Part shown: in pieces, positions 34,977-44,756 of the stretch
How positions within the stretch are numbered: the stretch's first letter is position 1
Layout of the letters: each line of letters opens with the position of its first letter
Assembly (NCBI GenBank): GCA_017547165.1
Contig: JAFYQK010000022.1
Coordinates: 24,391 to 88,390 of the forward strand
DNA length: 64,000 nt
Origin: Bacteroidaceae bacterium
GTDB lineage: Bacteria; Bacteroidota; Bacteroidia; Bacteroidales; Bacteroidaceae
Direction: 5' to 3'
Notes under the pieces: model-generated
Database searches by the model: none
Told to the model about the DNA's origin: nothing
Seen by the model: only the letters and a program-made list of their open reading frames with translations
Program-made: the position numbers and the translations under genes

Positions 34977-37325
34977 ATGAGGAAATTTGTCTTTATTGTT
35001 TTATGGATATTGCTGATTGGCGGAACGGTAACCGTAGGATGGCTGTTTTGGTCAATCAATGAGGGACGTATAGGATATATGCCCGAAATGGAGCAGTTGT
35101 CGAACCCGGTGGATAAGTTTGCCAGTCAGGTGCTGACATACGACGGTAAGTTGTTGGGCACCTACAGTTATGGTGCCACAAACCGTATTTTCACAGAGTA
35201 CGACTCCATATCTCCATACATGATACAAGCCCTCATAGCTACTGAAGATGAGAGGTTCTATGACCATGCCGGCATTGACTTCAAGGCACTGATACGTGCC
35301 GTGATAAAGCGTGGTATCTTGAACCAGAAGAGTGCTGGCGGTGGTTCGACATTGACCCAACAGCTTGCCAAGCAACTCTATAGCGAGAGAGCAGGGAGTG
35401 TGATGGAGCGCTTGTTCCAGAAACCTATAGAGTGGATGATAGCCCTTAAATTGGAGAGATGTTATACAAAGCAGGAGATAATAACCATGTATCTCAATTA
35501 CTTTGACTTCCTCTATAACGCAGTAGGCATCAAGACAGCTTCGCGCACCTATTTCAGCAAGGATCCTCATCAGTTGACAATAGAGGAATGTGCCACGCTG
35601 GTGGGTATGTGCAAGAACCCCTCTTATTATAATCCTGTGCGCATGACTAATCGTGCGCTTGAACGCCGAAATGTCGTTATCGGACAGATGCTTCGTTCGG
35701 GTTTTATCACAAAGATAGAGGCTGATAGCCTAAAGACTCTTCCGCTTAAGTTGAACTTCCAACGTGCCGACCACAAGAGTGGTAGCGGTATGTATGTCAG
35801 AGAGCATCTGCGCCGTGTGCTCATGGCAAAGAAGCCAGAGCGTCGCAACTACGAGGATTGGCAGAAACAGAAATATTACGAGGATTCTGTTGCCTGGGAA
35901 ACCGATCCACTCTATGGATGGTGCAACAAGAATCGTAACCGCGAAGGTCGCAACTATAATATCTATACCGACGGGTTGAAGATTTATAGTACCATTGATA
36001 GCAGGATGCAGAGGTATGCAGAGGAGAGTGTGGTAGAGCATGTAGTAGGATACTTGCAACCTGCTTTTGACAAGGAGCAGGCTAAAAATCCACGCAAACC
36101 TTATTATAGGGGATTGACACAAAAGCGCGTTGATGCAAACATCGAGCGAGCCAAACGACAGAGTGAAAGGTGGGTGGCTATGAAGGCGGCCGGACATAGC
36201 GTGGATGAGATAGAGGCATCGTTCAAGGAACCTATTGCTATGTCGGTGTATTCGCCAAGTGGTGATATCGACACCATAATGACACCATTGGATTCGTTGA
36301 AATACTATAAGGGATTCCTTCATTCTGGTTTCATGTGTATGGACACGGAGATGGGTGATGTTAAAGCCTATGTAGGTGATGTCAATTTCTCTCACTTCAG
36401 GTATGATATGGTGAGCCAGGGACGTCGTCAGGTTGGTTCTACAATTAAACCCTTCCTGTATGCCCTTGCTATGGAAAGTGGTTATACTCCAACGGACGAG
36501 GCCCCCAACGAGCAAGTTACATATCAGGTAGGAGATAAAGAATGGACACCACGAAATTCTAACAGAAACAGATATGGTGAAATGGTAACCTTAAGATGGG
36601 GTTTATCTCAATCCAACAATTGGATATCGGCATGGTTGATGAATCAGTTGAGCCCCGAATTATTGGTTAGTTTAATACATGAGTTTGGTGTACAGAACAT
36701 GGAGATAGAACCAGCAATGTCTCTGTGTTTAGGAGCATGTGAAATTAGTGTAAGTGAGATGGTAAGTGCCTATTCGGCTTTCCCGAAAGAGGGCATGCGA
36801 CGTGCTCCTCGCTTCGTTACAAGGATAGAAGACGGAGAAGGTAATGTTTTGGCAACATTTGCTCCAAGCATACATCATGTTATCAGCAAGGAAGCTGCCT
36901 GGAAGATGGTTGATTTGATGCAAGGTGTAATGAATGGCGGTACAGGCTCAAGAATGCGTTTCCGTTACAATATCAAGGCTCCGATGGGAGGTAAGACAGG
37001 TACTACCAATGATAATTCGGACGGTTGGTTCGTGGGTTATACTCCAAGTCTGTCGTTCGGTGCATGGGTAGGAGGTGATGAGCGAGACATTCATTTTTCG
37101 TCAATGGCCTACGGACAGGGAGCAGCTTCGGCTTTGCCGGTTGTGGCTTTGTTCTTGCAAAAGGTATATGCTAATCCAGACTTAGGCTACGATTCGAATG
37201 AGGCGTTTAAAAAGCCCGATATGCTTTCCGAAAGCGATTGGTATTCAGAATATGATGTAGAAAAAGAAATATCGAGGGACTCTGTTCCTGAAGATATTGC
37301 CACAGAGGACGATTTTTTTAATTGA
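34977..37325 (+). CDS. Bifunctional penicillin-binding protein 1A
   Basis: A 782-residue class A PBP that polymerises and cross-links peptidoglycan. One N-terminal membrane helix (FVFIVLWILLIGGTVTVGWLF). GT51 glycosyltransferase: ATEDERFYDHAGIDFKALIR with the catalytic Glu, GGGSTLTQQLAKQL, and ERCYTKQEIITMYLNYFDF. Transpeptidase: SxxK in VGSTIKPFLYAL, SxN in LSQSNNWISAW, KTG in GGKTGTTNDNSDGWFVG. It starts 41 bases after pyrI and ends with an acidic tail. Signature order and spacing are normal. Confidence 0.95.
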   Translation: MRKFVFIVLWILLIGGTVTVGWLFWSINEGRIGYMPEMEQLSNPVDKFASQVLTYDGKLLGTYSYGATNRIFTEYDSISPYMIQALIATEDERFYDHAGIDFKALIRAVIKRGILNQKSAGGGSTLTQQLAKQLYSERAGSVMERLFQKPIEWMIALKLERCYTKQEIITMYLNYFDFLYNAVGIKTASRTYFSKDPHQLTIEECATLVGMCKNPSYYNPVRMTNRALERRNVVIGQMLRSGFITKIEADSLKTLPLKLNFQRADHKSGSGMYVREHLRRVLMAKKPERRNYEDWQKQKYYEDSVAWETDPLYGWCNKNRNREGRNYNIYTDGLKIYSTIDSRMQRYAEESVVEHVVGYLQPAFDKEQAKNPRKPYYRGLTQKRVDANIERAKRQSERWVAMKAAGHSVDEIEASFKEPIAMSVYSPSGDIDTIMTPLDSLKYYKGFLHSGFMCMDTEMGDVKAYVGDVNFSHFRYDMVSQGRRQVGSTIKPFLYALAMESGYTPTDEAPNEQVTYQVGDKEWTPRNSNRNRYGEMVTLRWGLSQSNNWISAWLMNQLSPELLVSLIHEFGVQNMEIEPAMSLCLGACEISVSEMVSAYSAFPKEGMRRAPRFVTRIEDGEGNVLATFAPSIHHVISKEAAWKMVDLMQGVMNGGTGSRMRFRYNIKAPMGGKTGTTNDNSDGWFVGYTPSLSFGAWVGGDERDIHFSSMAYGQGAASALPVVALFLQKVYANPDLGYDSNEAFKKPDMLSESDWYSEYDVEKEISRDSVPEDIATEDDFFN

Positions 37326-37373
37326 GGACTGATTTTGACCCGTGAATATTGAATAAATGTTTAATATACACTT

Positions 37374-37440
37374 AAAATCGCAAAATTGCCATAATTTATA
37401 GCAAATTGTAATGTTGTTATAGGTTGTGGCGATTTTTTTG
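37374..37440 (+). terminator. Probable terminator after PBP1A
   Basis: AAAATCGC (37374-37381) pairs with GCGATTTT (37429-37436) and continues into a T run. The loop is long, about 47 bases, with weak inner pairing (CCATAA with TTATAGG), so efficiency is uncertain. Confidence 0.5.
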
Positions 37441-37481
37441 TCTAAAAAGTCAGTAAAAAATGCTTAAAATAGAAAGAATAG

Positions 37482-37513
37482 GTTGTTTTAAATATTTATT
37501 TTTCTTAACTTTG
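37482..37513 (+). promoter_or_regulatory. Bacteroidetes promoter of the MORN protein gene
   Basis: TAACTTTG (-7) at 37506-37513 with GTTG (three of four matches to TTTG) 20 bases upstream. The start codon at 37540 is about 26 bases further. Confidence 0.55.
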
Positions 37514-37539
37514 TAAACAAACATATAAAACCAGTCGTT

Positions 37540-38604
37540 TTGATACTAAAAATTAAATCGTTAAGCATATTTTTTATCTCAACCATTTTTTGTTTTATGG
37601 TTGCGTCAAATGCTTACGCTCAGGAAATACGTATTGGTTCTTATGAATTTTCTGATGGAGCTATATATCAAGGCGAGATTGTTAAGGGAAAGCCACATGG
37701 TAAAGGACTCACCCGTTTTAAGAATGGTGATTTCTATGAAGGCGATTATGTAAAAGGAAAGCGCCAGGGAAAAGGTACTTATCAGTTTTCAGACGGAGAG
37801 AAGTATACGGGTGATTGGTTCCAGGATCAGCAGCATGGTTATGGCGTTTATTATTTCATGAACAATAATCGCTATGAAGGTCTATGGTTTCGCGACTATC
37901 AACATGGTCAGGGTACCATGTATTACTACAATGGTGATGTTTATGTGGGTAATTGGATACATGATGCACGCGAAGGTACAGGTAAATACACATATAGCAA
38001 TGGTGCTACTTATACCGGAGATTGGAAACGGGATATGCGCGATGGTCATGGCGTTTTTGATTGGGGCGATGGCAATGTGTATGACGGCGGTTGGAAAGAG
38101 AATCAGAAGTCGGGCCAAGGAACTTTCACATATTCTTCCGGAGACAAGTATGTTGGTCAGTGGAATATGGATTGTCAAAATGGCAGAGGCATATATTTCT
38201 TTGTAGAAGGTAACAGGTACGAGGGGGCATATGTCAATGGTCAACGCACAGGAGAAGGCATATATACCTTCAAGAATGGTGATAAATACATCGGCAACTT
38301 TGTGAATGGAAACCAGCATGGTTATGGAACCTTCACATGGAGTGGGGGCGCTGTTTATGTTGGTCATTGGCAATATAATCAACGTCATGGCAACGGAAAG
38401 TACACCTTTGCGAATGGAGATGTTTACACAGGCAATTGGGTAAATGGAGTGATGGAGGGAGAAGGTATTTTGCGTCAGGTAGACGGTACCAAGTATAAAG
38501 GTCAGTTCAAGAATGGCCTTAAAGAAGGGCATGGCATCCAGGAAGAAAAGGATGGAGCCAGATTTGAAGGAGAATTTAAAGCCGGAGTTAAAGTTGTCCG
38601 ATAA
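37540..38604 (+). CDS. MORN-repeat protein, secreted
   Basis: A 354-residue protein made almost wholly of about 13 MORN repeats of 23 residues (pattern YxGxWxxGxxxGxGxYxxxxG; for example YTGDWFQDQQHGYGVYYF). The start is taken at TTG 37540, since no ATG lies upstream in frame and the next ATG (37597) would cut the signal peptide; MILKIKSLSIFFISTIFCFM then ends in NAYAQ. MORN repeats form long beta-hairpin plates that bind lipids or proteins. Function unknown; likely periplasmic. glgB starts 49 bases after its stop, so co-transcription is plausible. Confidence 0.85.
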   Translation: MILKIKSLSIFFISTIFCFMVASNAYAQEIRIGSYEFSDGAIYQGEIVKGKPHGKGLTRFKNGDFYEGDYVKGKRQGKGTYQFSDGEKYTGDWFQDQQHGYGVYYFMNNNRYEGLWFRDYQHGQGTMYYYNGDVYVGNWIHDAREGTGKYTYSNGATYTGDWKRDMRDGHGVFDWGDGNVYDGGWKENQKSGQGTFTYSSGDKYVGQWNMDCQNGRGIYFFVEGNRYEGAYVNGQRTGEGIYTFKNGDKYIGNFVNGNQHGYGTFTWSGGAVYVGHWQYNQRHGNGKYTFANGDVYTGNWVNGVMEGEGILRQVDGTKYKGQFKNGLKEGHGIQEEKDGARFEGEFKAGVKVVR

Positions 38605-38653
38605 TCATATAAAACAGAATTTGTCAACCGAAAAACTATAAAATCTAATATAT

Positions 38654-40810
38654 ATGGCAACCAAGAAAGCTGATGCTGCAAAGGCATCCAAGACTACCAA
38701 GGGTACAGCAAAGAAGGCTACCACCAAGAAGACATGTGCTAAAAAGGCAAGTACAAAGAAGGCCGCAGAAGTTGTTGAAGCAGTAGAGAAAGCTCCTGCA
38801 ATTTTGCGTCTTATCAAGAATGATAAATATCTTGCTGAATTTAGCGAGGCAATCAATGGTCGTCATCAGTCTGCCCTGAATAAAATAGCGGAATTGACTA
38901 ATAACGGCGAGAAAACCCTCTCTGAATTTGCTTCCGGTTACTTGTATTTTGGACTCCATAAGGAGGGTAAGAACTGGGTTGTTCGCGAATGGGCTCCCAA
39001 TGCCACAGCTATTTATCTGATTGGTGATTTCAACGGATGGAAAGAAGATGGACATTATGCCTTTAAGAAGGTTGGTGAAACAGGCAACTGGGAATTGCTT
39101 CTGCCGGAAAAGGCCCTGAAGCATGGCGATTTGTATAAGATGAGCGTGCATTGGGAAGGCGGTCAGGGTGAACGCATTCCAGCATGGGTTCGTCGTGTTG
39201 TACAAGACGATGAGACAAAGATCTTCTCTGCTCAGGTTTGGGACCCCGAACAAAAATATGAGTGGAAGAACCTTAAGTTCAAGCCTACAACAAACCCCTT
39301 GCTTATTTACGAGTGTCACATCGGAATGGGTCAGGATGCCGAGAAGGTAGGTTCTTACGAAGAGTTCCGCGTCAACGTGTTACCAAGAGTGCATAAGGCA
39401 GGTTATAACTGCATTCAGATTATGGCCATTCAGGAGCATCCCTACTATGGAAGCTTCGGTTATCATGTTAGCAATTTCTTTGCATCAAGCAGCCGTTTCG
39501 GTACACCAGAAGAGTTGAAGGCCCTAATCGACGAAGCTCATGGTATGGGCATTGCCGTTATCATGGATATTGTTCATAGCCATGCCGTGAAGAATGAGGT
39601 TGAGGGTTTAGGCAATCTTGCTGGCGATCCTTGTCAGTATTTCTATCAAGGCGATCGCCGAGAGCATCCAGCATGGGATAGTTTATGCTTCGATTATGGT
39701 AAGAACGAGGTGTTGCATTTCTTGTTGAGCAACTGTAAGTATTGGTTGGATGAGTTCCAGTTTGACGGTTTCCGCTTCGACGGTGTCACATCAATGCTAT
39801 ACTATAGTCATGGTCTTGGTCAGTCGTTTGGCGGTTATGCCGATTACTATAATGGTAGTCAGGATGACAATGCCATTGTTTATCTTACCTTGGCCAACTG
39901 CCTGATACATCAGGTAAACAAGAAGGCTATCACCATTGCCGAGGAGGTAAGTGGTATGCCCGGTTTGGCCGCACCATTCGAGGCAGGTGGATATGGATTC
40001 AATTATCGTATGGCAATGAATGTGCCCGATTATTGGATCAAGATCATCAAGGAGTTGCGTGACGAGGATTGGAAACCCAGCAGCATGTTGTGGGAAACCA
40101 CCAACCGCCGTGCCGATGAGAAGACCATTAGTTATTGTGAGAGCCACGACCAGGCTTTGGTTGGCGACAAGACTATCATTTTCCGTCTTGTAGATGCTGA
40201 TATGTACTGGCACTTCAAGAAAGGCGATGAGAACTACACCGTAGAGCGCGGTATTGCACTTCACAAGATGATTCGTCTGCTCACATGTAGCACCATCAAT
40301 GGTGGTTATCTGAACTTTATGGGTAATGAGTTCGGTCATCCCGAATGGATTGACTTCCCACGCGAAGGCAATGGTTGGAGCCACAAGTATGCCCGCCGTC
40401 AGTGGAACCTGGTAGACAACAAGGAATTGTGCTTCCACTATCTTGGTGACTTCGACCGCGCCATGCTCAAAGTCATAAAGAGTGAGAAAGACATCCAGAA
40501 GACCAATGTTACCGAGATTTGGCACAACGATGGCGATCAGGTCTTTGCATTCCAACGCGGTGAGTTGTTGTTCTTCTTCAACTTCAGTCCTTGTCGTAGC
40601 TACACCGACTATGGATTTATGGTAAAGGAGGGCACCTATCAGTATCTTCTCAATACCGACGACATTAAGTTTGGTGGCAAGGGATTCAACGACGATTCTT
40701 TGAAGCACCTCACAATTTACGACCGTAGTTTGGCCAAGGACGGTAAGGGTTGGTTGAAGTTGTATTTGCCCGCCCGCAGCGCTTGTGTTCTTAAGATGAC
40801 CAAAGAATAA
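38654..40810 (+). CDS. glgB: 1,4-alpha-glucan branching enzyme with Lys/Ala-rich N-terminal tail
   Basis: A 718-residue GH13 enzyme that makes alpha-1,6 branches in glycogen. After a tail, a CBM48 domain (FGLHKEGKNWVVREWAPNAT) and the barrel follow. The catalytic Asp is in FDGFRFDGVTSM, the acid/base Glu in TIAEEVSGMPG, and the His-Asp of the last motif in YCESHDQALVG. The first about 43 residues (MATKKADAAKASKTTKGTAK and onwards, KTTKKTCAKKASTKKA-like) are Lys, Ala and Thr only in pattern, like a histone H1 tail. Such a tail is not part of the normal enzyme. No other glycogen gene is adjacent. Confidence 0.93.
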   Translation: MATKKADAAKASKTTKGTAKKATTKKTCAKKASTKKAAEVVEAVEKAPAILRLIKNDKYLAEFSEAINGRHQSALNKIAELTNNGEKTLSEFASGYLYFGLHKEGKNWVVREWAPNATAIYLIGDFNGWKEDGHYAFKKVGETGNWELLLPEKALKHGDLYKMSVHWEGGQGERIPAWVRRVVQDDETKIFSAQVWDPEQKYEWKNLKFKPTTNPLLIYECHIGMGQDAEKVGSYEEFRVNVLPRVHKAGYNCIQIMAIQEHPYYGSFGYHVSNFFASSSRFGTPEELKALIDEAHGMGIAVIMDIVHSHAVKNEVEGLGNLAGDPCQYFYQGDRREHPAWDSLCFDYGKNEVLHFLLSNCKYWLDEFQFDGFRFDGVTSMLYYSHGLGQSFGGYADYYNGSQDDNAIVYLTLANCLIHQVNKKAITIAEEVSGMPGLAAPFEAGGYGFNYRMAMNVPDYWIKIIKELRDEDWKPSSMLWETTNRRADEKTISYCESHDQALVGDKTIIFRLVDADMYWHFKKGDENYTVERGIALHKMIRLLTCSTINGGYLNFMGNEFGHPEWIDFPREGNGWSHKYARRQWNLVDNKELCFHYLGDFDRAMLKVIKSEKDIQKTNVTEIWHNDGDQVFAFQRGELLFFFNFSPCRSYTDYGFMVKEGTYQYLLNTDDIKFGGKGFNDDSLKHLTIYDRSLAKDGKGWLKLYLPARSACVLKMTKE

Positions 40811-40839
40811 TATAGCCTTTAACTAAATACCGATATCAG

Positions 40840-40889
40840 TATCCGCACGGTGCTATCTACCTCAAAGATTAGTCCGTGTGGATATTCTT
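40840..40889 (+). terminator. Hairpin after glgB
   Basis: TATCCGCACGG (40840-40850) pairs with CCGTGTGGATA (40874-40884) with one G-U pair; a short T/C tract follows. Loop of 23 bases. It lies 30 bases after glgB and before the next gene. Confidence 0.45.
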
Positions 40890-40912
40890 GAAAAACAAAG
40901 CACTCGGTTTAT

Positions 40913-42130
40913 ATGGCACAAATGAAATATCACTTTAAGAGTACTCAACGCAATGCAAGTATTATATCTATTGCTTGCCTTCTGTTCTTTGTGGTATATT
41001 CGCTCTACTTCTTCATCGGCTATCAATCCGATTTGGTCGCATTGTCTCGTTTTTTGGAGTCGTCTGAACCTTCCACACCGGAAAGTCTTTTAAGTCACGC
41101 ATGGTGGGGCGGTCTCATCTCCGCAATACTTTGTCTTGTGCCGGCAATACTATTGTTGCGTTGCTTGCATTTTCCGCTTCGTTTTAAGGCCCTGGCCCTA
41201 TTGCCTTCTTTTGTTGTGCTTGGATTGATCACAGGCATGTCCCCGTCAACGGTAAACGCATCGGAGATAAGCATTCCGCTCGTGTCTACGATTGCATTGA
41301 CAATAGTTTCCCTCATAGCGATATTTTTAAGTCAGCTTTTTCATGAGGATAAGGGAGAACATGGTCCTCTCACCAACTATTTAAGCCCAAATATCTTTAT
41401 TCTATGCATTGGGGCATTTTTCTCAATATCTATAACCAACACCGACAGAGAACTACACCTCCAGCTGGAAGCAGCAAGGCAAGCATTTAAAGGCAATTAT
41501 GAAGCCATAGGTGAAATCTTTGTTGGCGAAACAACCACCAATACCAACATCACAGCCCTGCAAATACTGGCTTTGAGCAAGCGCGGAGAGATGCCAGAGC
41601 GTTTGTTTGAGATAGATCATCTTGCCGGAAGCTTCTCCTTGATGCCCGATTCAACTCCATCTTCTTTGCTTTATCAAAGTCCCCACGTTCTTTATTCACA
41701 TCTTAGAGCCGTTCCCATTGGTTTTAAGGGCGATGTCACCACTTTCCTCGAAAAAGCTTTAGAGAGAAAAAAGTCCGTAATGAGAATAGAGTCCGGTGTA
41801 TATAGATATTGTAGACATCAAAAGCCACTTGTTGACTACTATTTGTGTGCCTTATTGCTTGACCGTAATCTTACGCGTTTTGTAGCAGAATTGCCACAAT
41901 ACTACAATCTCTCCCTTCCACTTCCGCGTCTCTATGCCGAGGCCATAGCAATATACCGAACCTCTTTGCCTTCAGAAGCACAAGGTTTGTATACCGATGA
42001 GTTGACAGATAGCCTATTTAACCAATACCAAACATTACGTTCATCATACCCAGATAATGCTATGATTCAGCGCAAGGAAGCGCTACGAGCTTACAAAGGA
42101 TCGTATTGGAATTACTATTTCTTCAGATAA
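40913..42130 (+). CDS. Membrane protein of unknown function, possibly DUF6057-like
   Basis: A 405-residue protein. The first 190 residues hold about five membrane helices (IISIACLLFFVVYSLYFFIG; GGLISAILCLVPAILLLRCL; LALLPSFVVLGLITG; SIPLVSTIALTIVSLIAIFL; NIFILCIGAFFSISI). The remaining 210 residues are soluble, helical and repeat-like (LQILALSKRGEMPERLFE, FLEKALERKKSVMRIES, YLCALLLDRNLTRFVAEL), resembling TPR-like bundles. The layout fits Bacteroidales proteins of the DUF6057 kind, but the assignment is from appearance only. It stands alone between glgB and the aminotransferase. Confidence 0.7.
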   Translation: MAQMKYHFKSTQRNASIISIACLLFFVVYSLYFFIGYQSDLVALSRFLESSEPSTPESLLSHAWWGGLISAILCLVPAILLLRCLHFPLRFKALALLPSFVVLGLITGMSPSTVNASEISIPLVSTIALTIVSLIAIFLSQLFHEDKGEHGPLTNYLSPNIFILCIGAFFSISITNTDRELHLQLEAARQAFKGNYEAIGEIFVGETTTNTNITALQILALSKRGEMPERLFEIDHLAGSFSLMPDSTPSSLLYQSPHVLYSHLRAVPIGFKGDVTTFLEKALERKKSVMRIESGVYRYCRHQKPLVDYYLCALLLDRNLTRFVAELPQYYNLSLPLPRLYAEAIAIYRTSLPSEAQGLYTDELTDSLFNQYQTLRSSYPDNAMIQRKEALRAYKGSYWNYYFFR

Positions 42131-42178
42131 CCGAGTTAAGATACAAATACAATTCACCCAATTAGTTATATATAAGTT

Positions 42179-43378
42179 ATGCCACAGATATCAGTTCGAG
42201 GTCAGGAGATGCCCGAATCCCCCATCCGCAAATTGGCTCCTTTAGCCGACGATGCAAGAAAGAGAGGAGTACATGTATATCATCTCAATATCGGTCAGCC
42301 CGACTTGCCCACTCCCCAGTCGGCATTGGATGCAATCAGAAACATCGATAGGAAAATACTTGAGTACAGTCCCTCTCAGGGATACTTGAGTTATCGTAAG
42401 AAGTTGGTAAACTACTATGCCTCCTACAACATCAACCTCACCGCCGATGATATTATCATCACCAGTGGTGGCTCGGAGGCAGTGCTCTTTTCTTTCCTGG
42501 CATGTCTGAATCCTGGTGATGAGATAATTGTGCCAGAGCCTGCATATGCCAACTATATGGCTTTTGCTATCTCTGCCGGAGCTCGAATCCGAACCATATC
42601 CACCACAATAGAAGAAGGTTTCTCTTTGCCCAAGGTGGAGAAGTTCGAAGAACTCATCAACGAGCACACTCGTGCCATTCTTATCTGTAACCCCAACAAT
42701 CCCACTGGTTATCTCTATACACGCCGTGAGATGAATCAGATTCGCGATCTCGTAAAGAAATACGACTTGTATCTCTTTTCCGACGAGGTTTATCGTGAAT
42801 TCATCTACACCGGTTCACCTTATATCTCTGCATGTCATCTCGAGGGCATAGAGAACAATGTTGTCTTGATTGACTCTGTTTCAAAGAGATACTCCGAGTG
42901 TGGTATTCGCATAGGTGCCCTCATTACCAAGAACCCCGAGGTTCGTCAGGCCGTGATGAAGTTCTGCCAGGCACGTCTCAGTCCACCATTGATAGGTCAG
43001 ATTGCCGCTGAAGCCTCTCTTGACGAGCCACACGAATATAGTCGTGAGATATACGACGAGTATGTCGAGCGTCGTAAGTGCCTTATTGACGGACTCAACC
43101 GCATACCAGGCGTATATAGCCCCATACCTATGGGAGCCTTCTATACCGTAGCAAAATTGCCCGTCGACGATGCTGACAAATTCTGCGCATGGTGCTTGAG
43201 CGACTTCCAATGGGAGGGACAAACCATCATGATGGCTCCTGCATCAGGTTTCTATACCACACCCGGAGCAGGACGCAATCAGGTGAGATTGGCTTATGTG
43301 CTGAAGAAGGACGACCTCGTGAAAGCCCTCTTTGTATTGCGCAAAGCACTTGAGGCATATCCTGGCAGGGTCGACTAA
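42179..43378 (+). CDS. Class I/II aminotransferase (aspartate aminotransferase-like)
   Basis: A 399-residue PLP enzyme of fold type I. HVYHLNIGQPDLPTPQSALD is the usual substrate-arm start; TSGGSEAVLFSFLAC and NPNNPTGYLYTRREM are PLP-phosphate and ring contacts; SDEVYREF follows; the PLP lysine lies in DSVSKRYSECGIRIG; and NQVRLAYVLKKDDL holds the substrate-carboxylate Arg. Aspartate aminotransferase is the likely role but related enzymes (for example for aromatic or branched amino acids) cannot be excluded. It starts 48 bases after the membrane protein. Confidence 0.88.
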   Translation: MPQISVRGQEMPESPIRKLAPLADDARKRGVHVYHLNIGQPDLPTPQSALDAIRNIDRKILEYSPSQGYLSYRKKLVNYYASYNINLTADDIIITSGGSEAVLFSFLACLNPGDEIIVPEPAYANYMAFAISAGARIRTISTTIEEGFSLPKVEKFEELINEHTRAILICNPNNPTGYLYTRREMNQIRDLVKKYDLYLFSDEVYREFIYTGSPYISACHLEGIENNVVLIDSVSKRYSECGIRIGALITKNPEVRQAVMKFCQARLSPPLIGQIAAEASLDEPHEYSREIYDEYVERRKCLIDGLNRIPGVYSPIPMGAFYTVAKLPVDDADKFCAWCLSDFQWEGQTIMMAPASGFYTTPGAGRNQVRLAYVLKKDDLVKALFVLRKALEAYPGRVD

Positions 43379-43390
43379 CTCCCGTGTCAT

Positions 43391-43410
43391 CTCCCTACCC
43401 AAATAGGGAG
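43391..43410 (+). terminator. Hairpin after the aminotransferase
   Basis: CTCCCTA and TAGGGAG pair around CCCAAA, 13 bases after the stop. No T run follows at once, so it may be a weak terminator or an mRNA-stabilising stem. Confidence 0.4.
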
Positions 43411-43480
43411 AGCATGCCCTGCTATAAAGATGTTTTATATCAGACGTTTTTTTTTGAAACATCGTAGCTGATACTTCAAG

Positions 43481-44725
43481 ATGCAATCAATGTATAACAT
43501 AGCCAAAAGAATATATAGTGGTGGAGAGATGAGCAACGCCTCTTCATCTGCTATACGTATTTCTACCATCGGAGTTGCGGTAGGAGTTATGGTTATGATA
43601 ATAAGTCTGTGTGTAACTTCTGGATTTCAGGGTGAGATAAAAAACAAGATTAGTTCACTTCTTGGTCATGCCCAGATAGTAAACACACAAACGCTATATA
43701 GCAACAAGACCAATCCCATACAGATATCCGATTCTCTGTTGGAAGTTATTCAGAGCGAACCCAATGTTGCCAAGGTAACACGATTTGTTCTCTGTCGTGG
43801 CATGATAAAGACAGATAGTGATTTCAGAGGAATTCTGTTGCGTGGTGTTGATGCCGCCTTTGATACTACTTTCATCTCAAAAAGTCTTGTCTCGGGCAAA
43901 ATGCCAGTCTTTGGAGCCGATAGTGTTTCCTCTGATAGCATATTGTTACCCATGCGATTGGCCAATCTGTTGGAACTTAAAGCTGGTGACAAGGTCTACA
44001 CCTATTTCTTCGACAACAAATTGCGAGCACGCCGCTTTGTCATAGCAGGTATTTTTGAAACCAATATGGCCGATTTCGATAACCAGATGTGCTATGTTGA
44101 TTCTCGCGTGGCACAGAAGTTGACAAACTGGAGTCACGATCAGTATCAAGGAGCAGAGATTGTATTTCATGACAAAGACAAGGCCGCGGAGACAATCTAT
44201 GACATTGCATCTAAAATATGTTATGATACGGATGCCTATGGACATTATTATTCTGTAAGTAGTGTAGAGGAATTGTTCCCGCAGATTTTCTCATGGCTCA
44301 CTCTTCTGGATACCAATGTTGCCGCCATACTTATTCTGATGATTTCCGTGGCATGCGTCACCGTTGTAAGCGGATTGCTCATAATCATATTGGAGCGCAC
44401 CCGTTTTATTGGAGTCATGAAGGCCATTGGTGCAACAAATGCTCAGTTGCGCCACCTCTTTCTATATCTCTCGGCAATGATAGTGGTGCGTGGACTTTTC
44501 TGGGGCAATATCGTAGCCTTCTCGTTATTGGCCATACAGAAATTTTTGGGAGTACTTAAACTCGATCCGGCAACTTATTACCTCGACCAGGTACCCGTAC
44601 ATTTTCCCGGCTATCAGATTCTTGCAATAAATGTGGCAACATTTGCCATGTGTGTCCTCGTACTCACGGTACCCACATATATCATCAGCAGAATACATCC
44701 GGCCCGAAGTATAAAATTTGAGTAG
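43481..44725 (+). CDS. ABC transporter permease, LolC/LolE-like (FtsX domain)
   Basis: A 414-residue permease of the MacB/FtsX type. One N-terminal helix (IRISTIGVAVGVMVMIISLCV) is followed by a periplasmic domain of about 230 residues and three C-terminal helices of the FtsX domain (NVAAILILMISVACVTVVSG, FIGVMKAIGATNAQLRHLFL, AINVATFAMCVLVLTV). The ending IHPARSIKFE matches the LolE family, which extracts lipoproteins from the inner membrane with LolD. In Bacteroidetes one such permease works without a separate LolC. It overlaps the early frame of prmA; the two are probably co-transcribed. Confidence 0.85.
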   Translation: MQSMYNIAKRIYSGGEMSNASSSAIRISTIGVAVGVMVMIISLCVTSGFQGEIKNKISSLLGHAQIVNTQTLYSNKTNPIQISDSLLEVIQSEPNVAKVTRFVLCRGMIKTDSDFRGILLRGVDAAFDTTFISKSLVSGKMPVFGADSVSSDSILLPMRLANLLELKAGDKVYTYFFDNKLRARRFVIAGIFETNMADFDNQMCYVDSRVAQKLTNWSHDQYQGAEIVFHDKDKAAETIYDIASKICYDTDAYGHYYSVSSVEELFPQIFSWLTLLDTNVAAILILMISVACVTVVSGLLIIILERTRFIGVMKAIGATNAQLRHLFLYLSAMIVVRGLFWGNIVAFSLLAIQKFLGVLKLDPATYYLDQVPVHFPGYQILAINVATFAMCVLVLTVPTYIISRIHPARSIKFE

Positions 44726-44756
44726 GAACGAAAAAGATAACACGAGTCAATATAAG

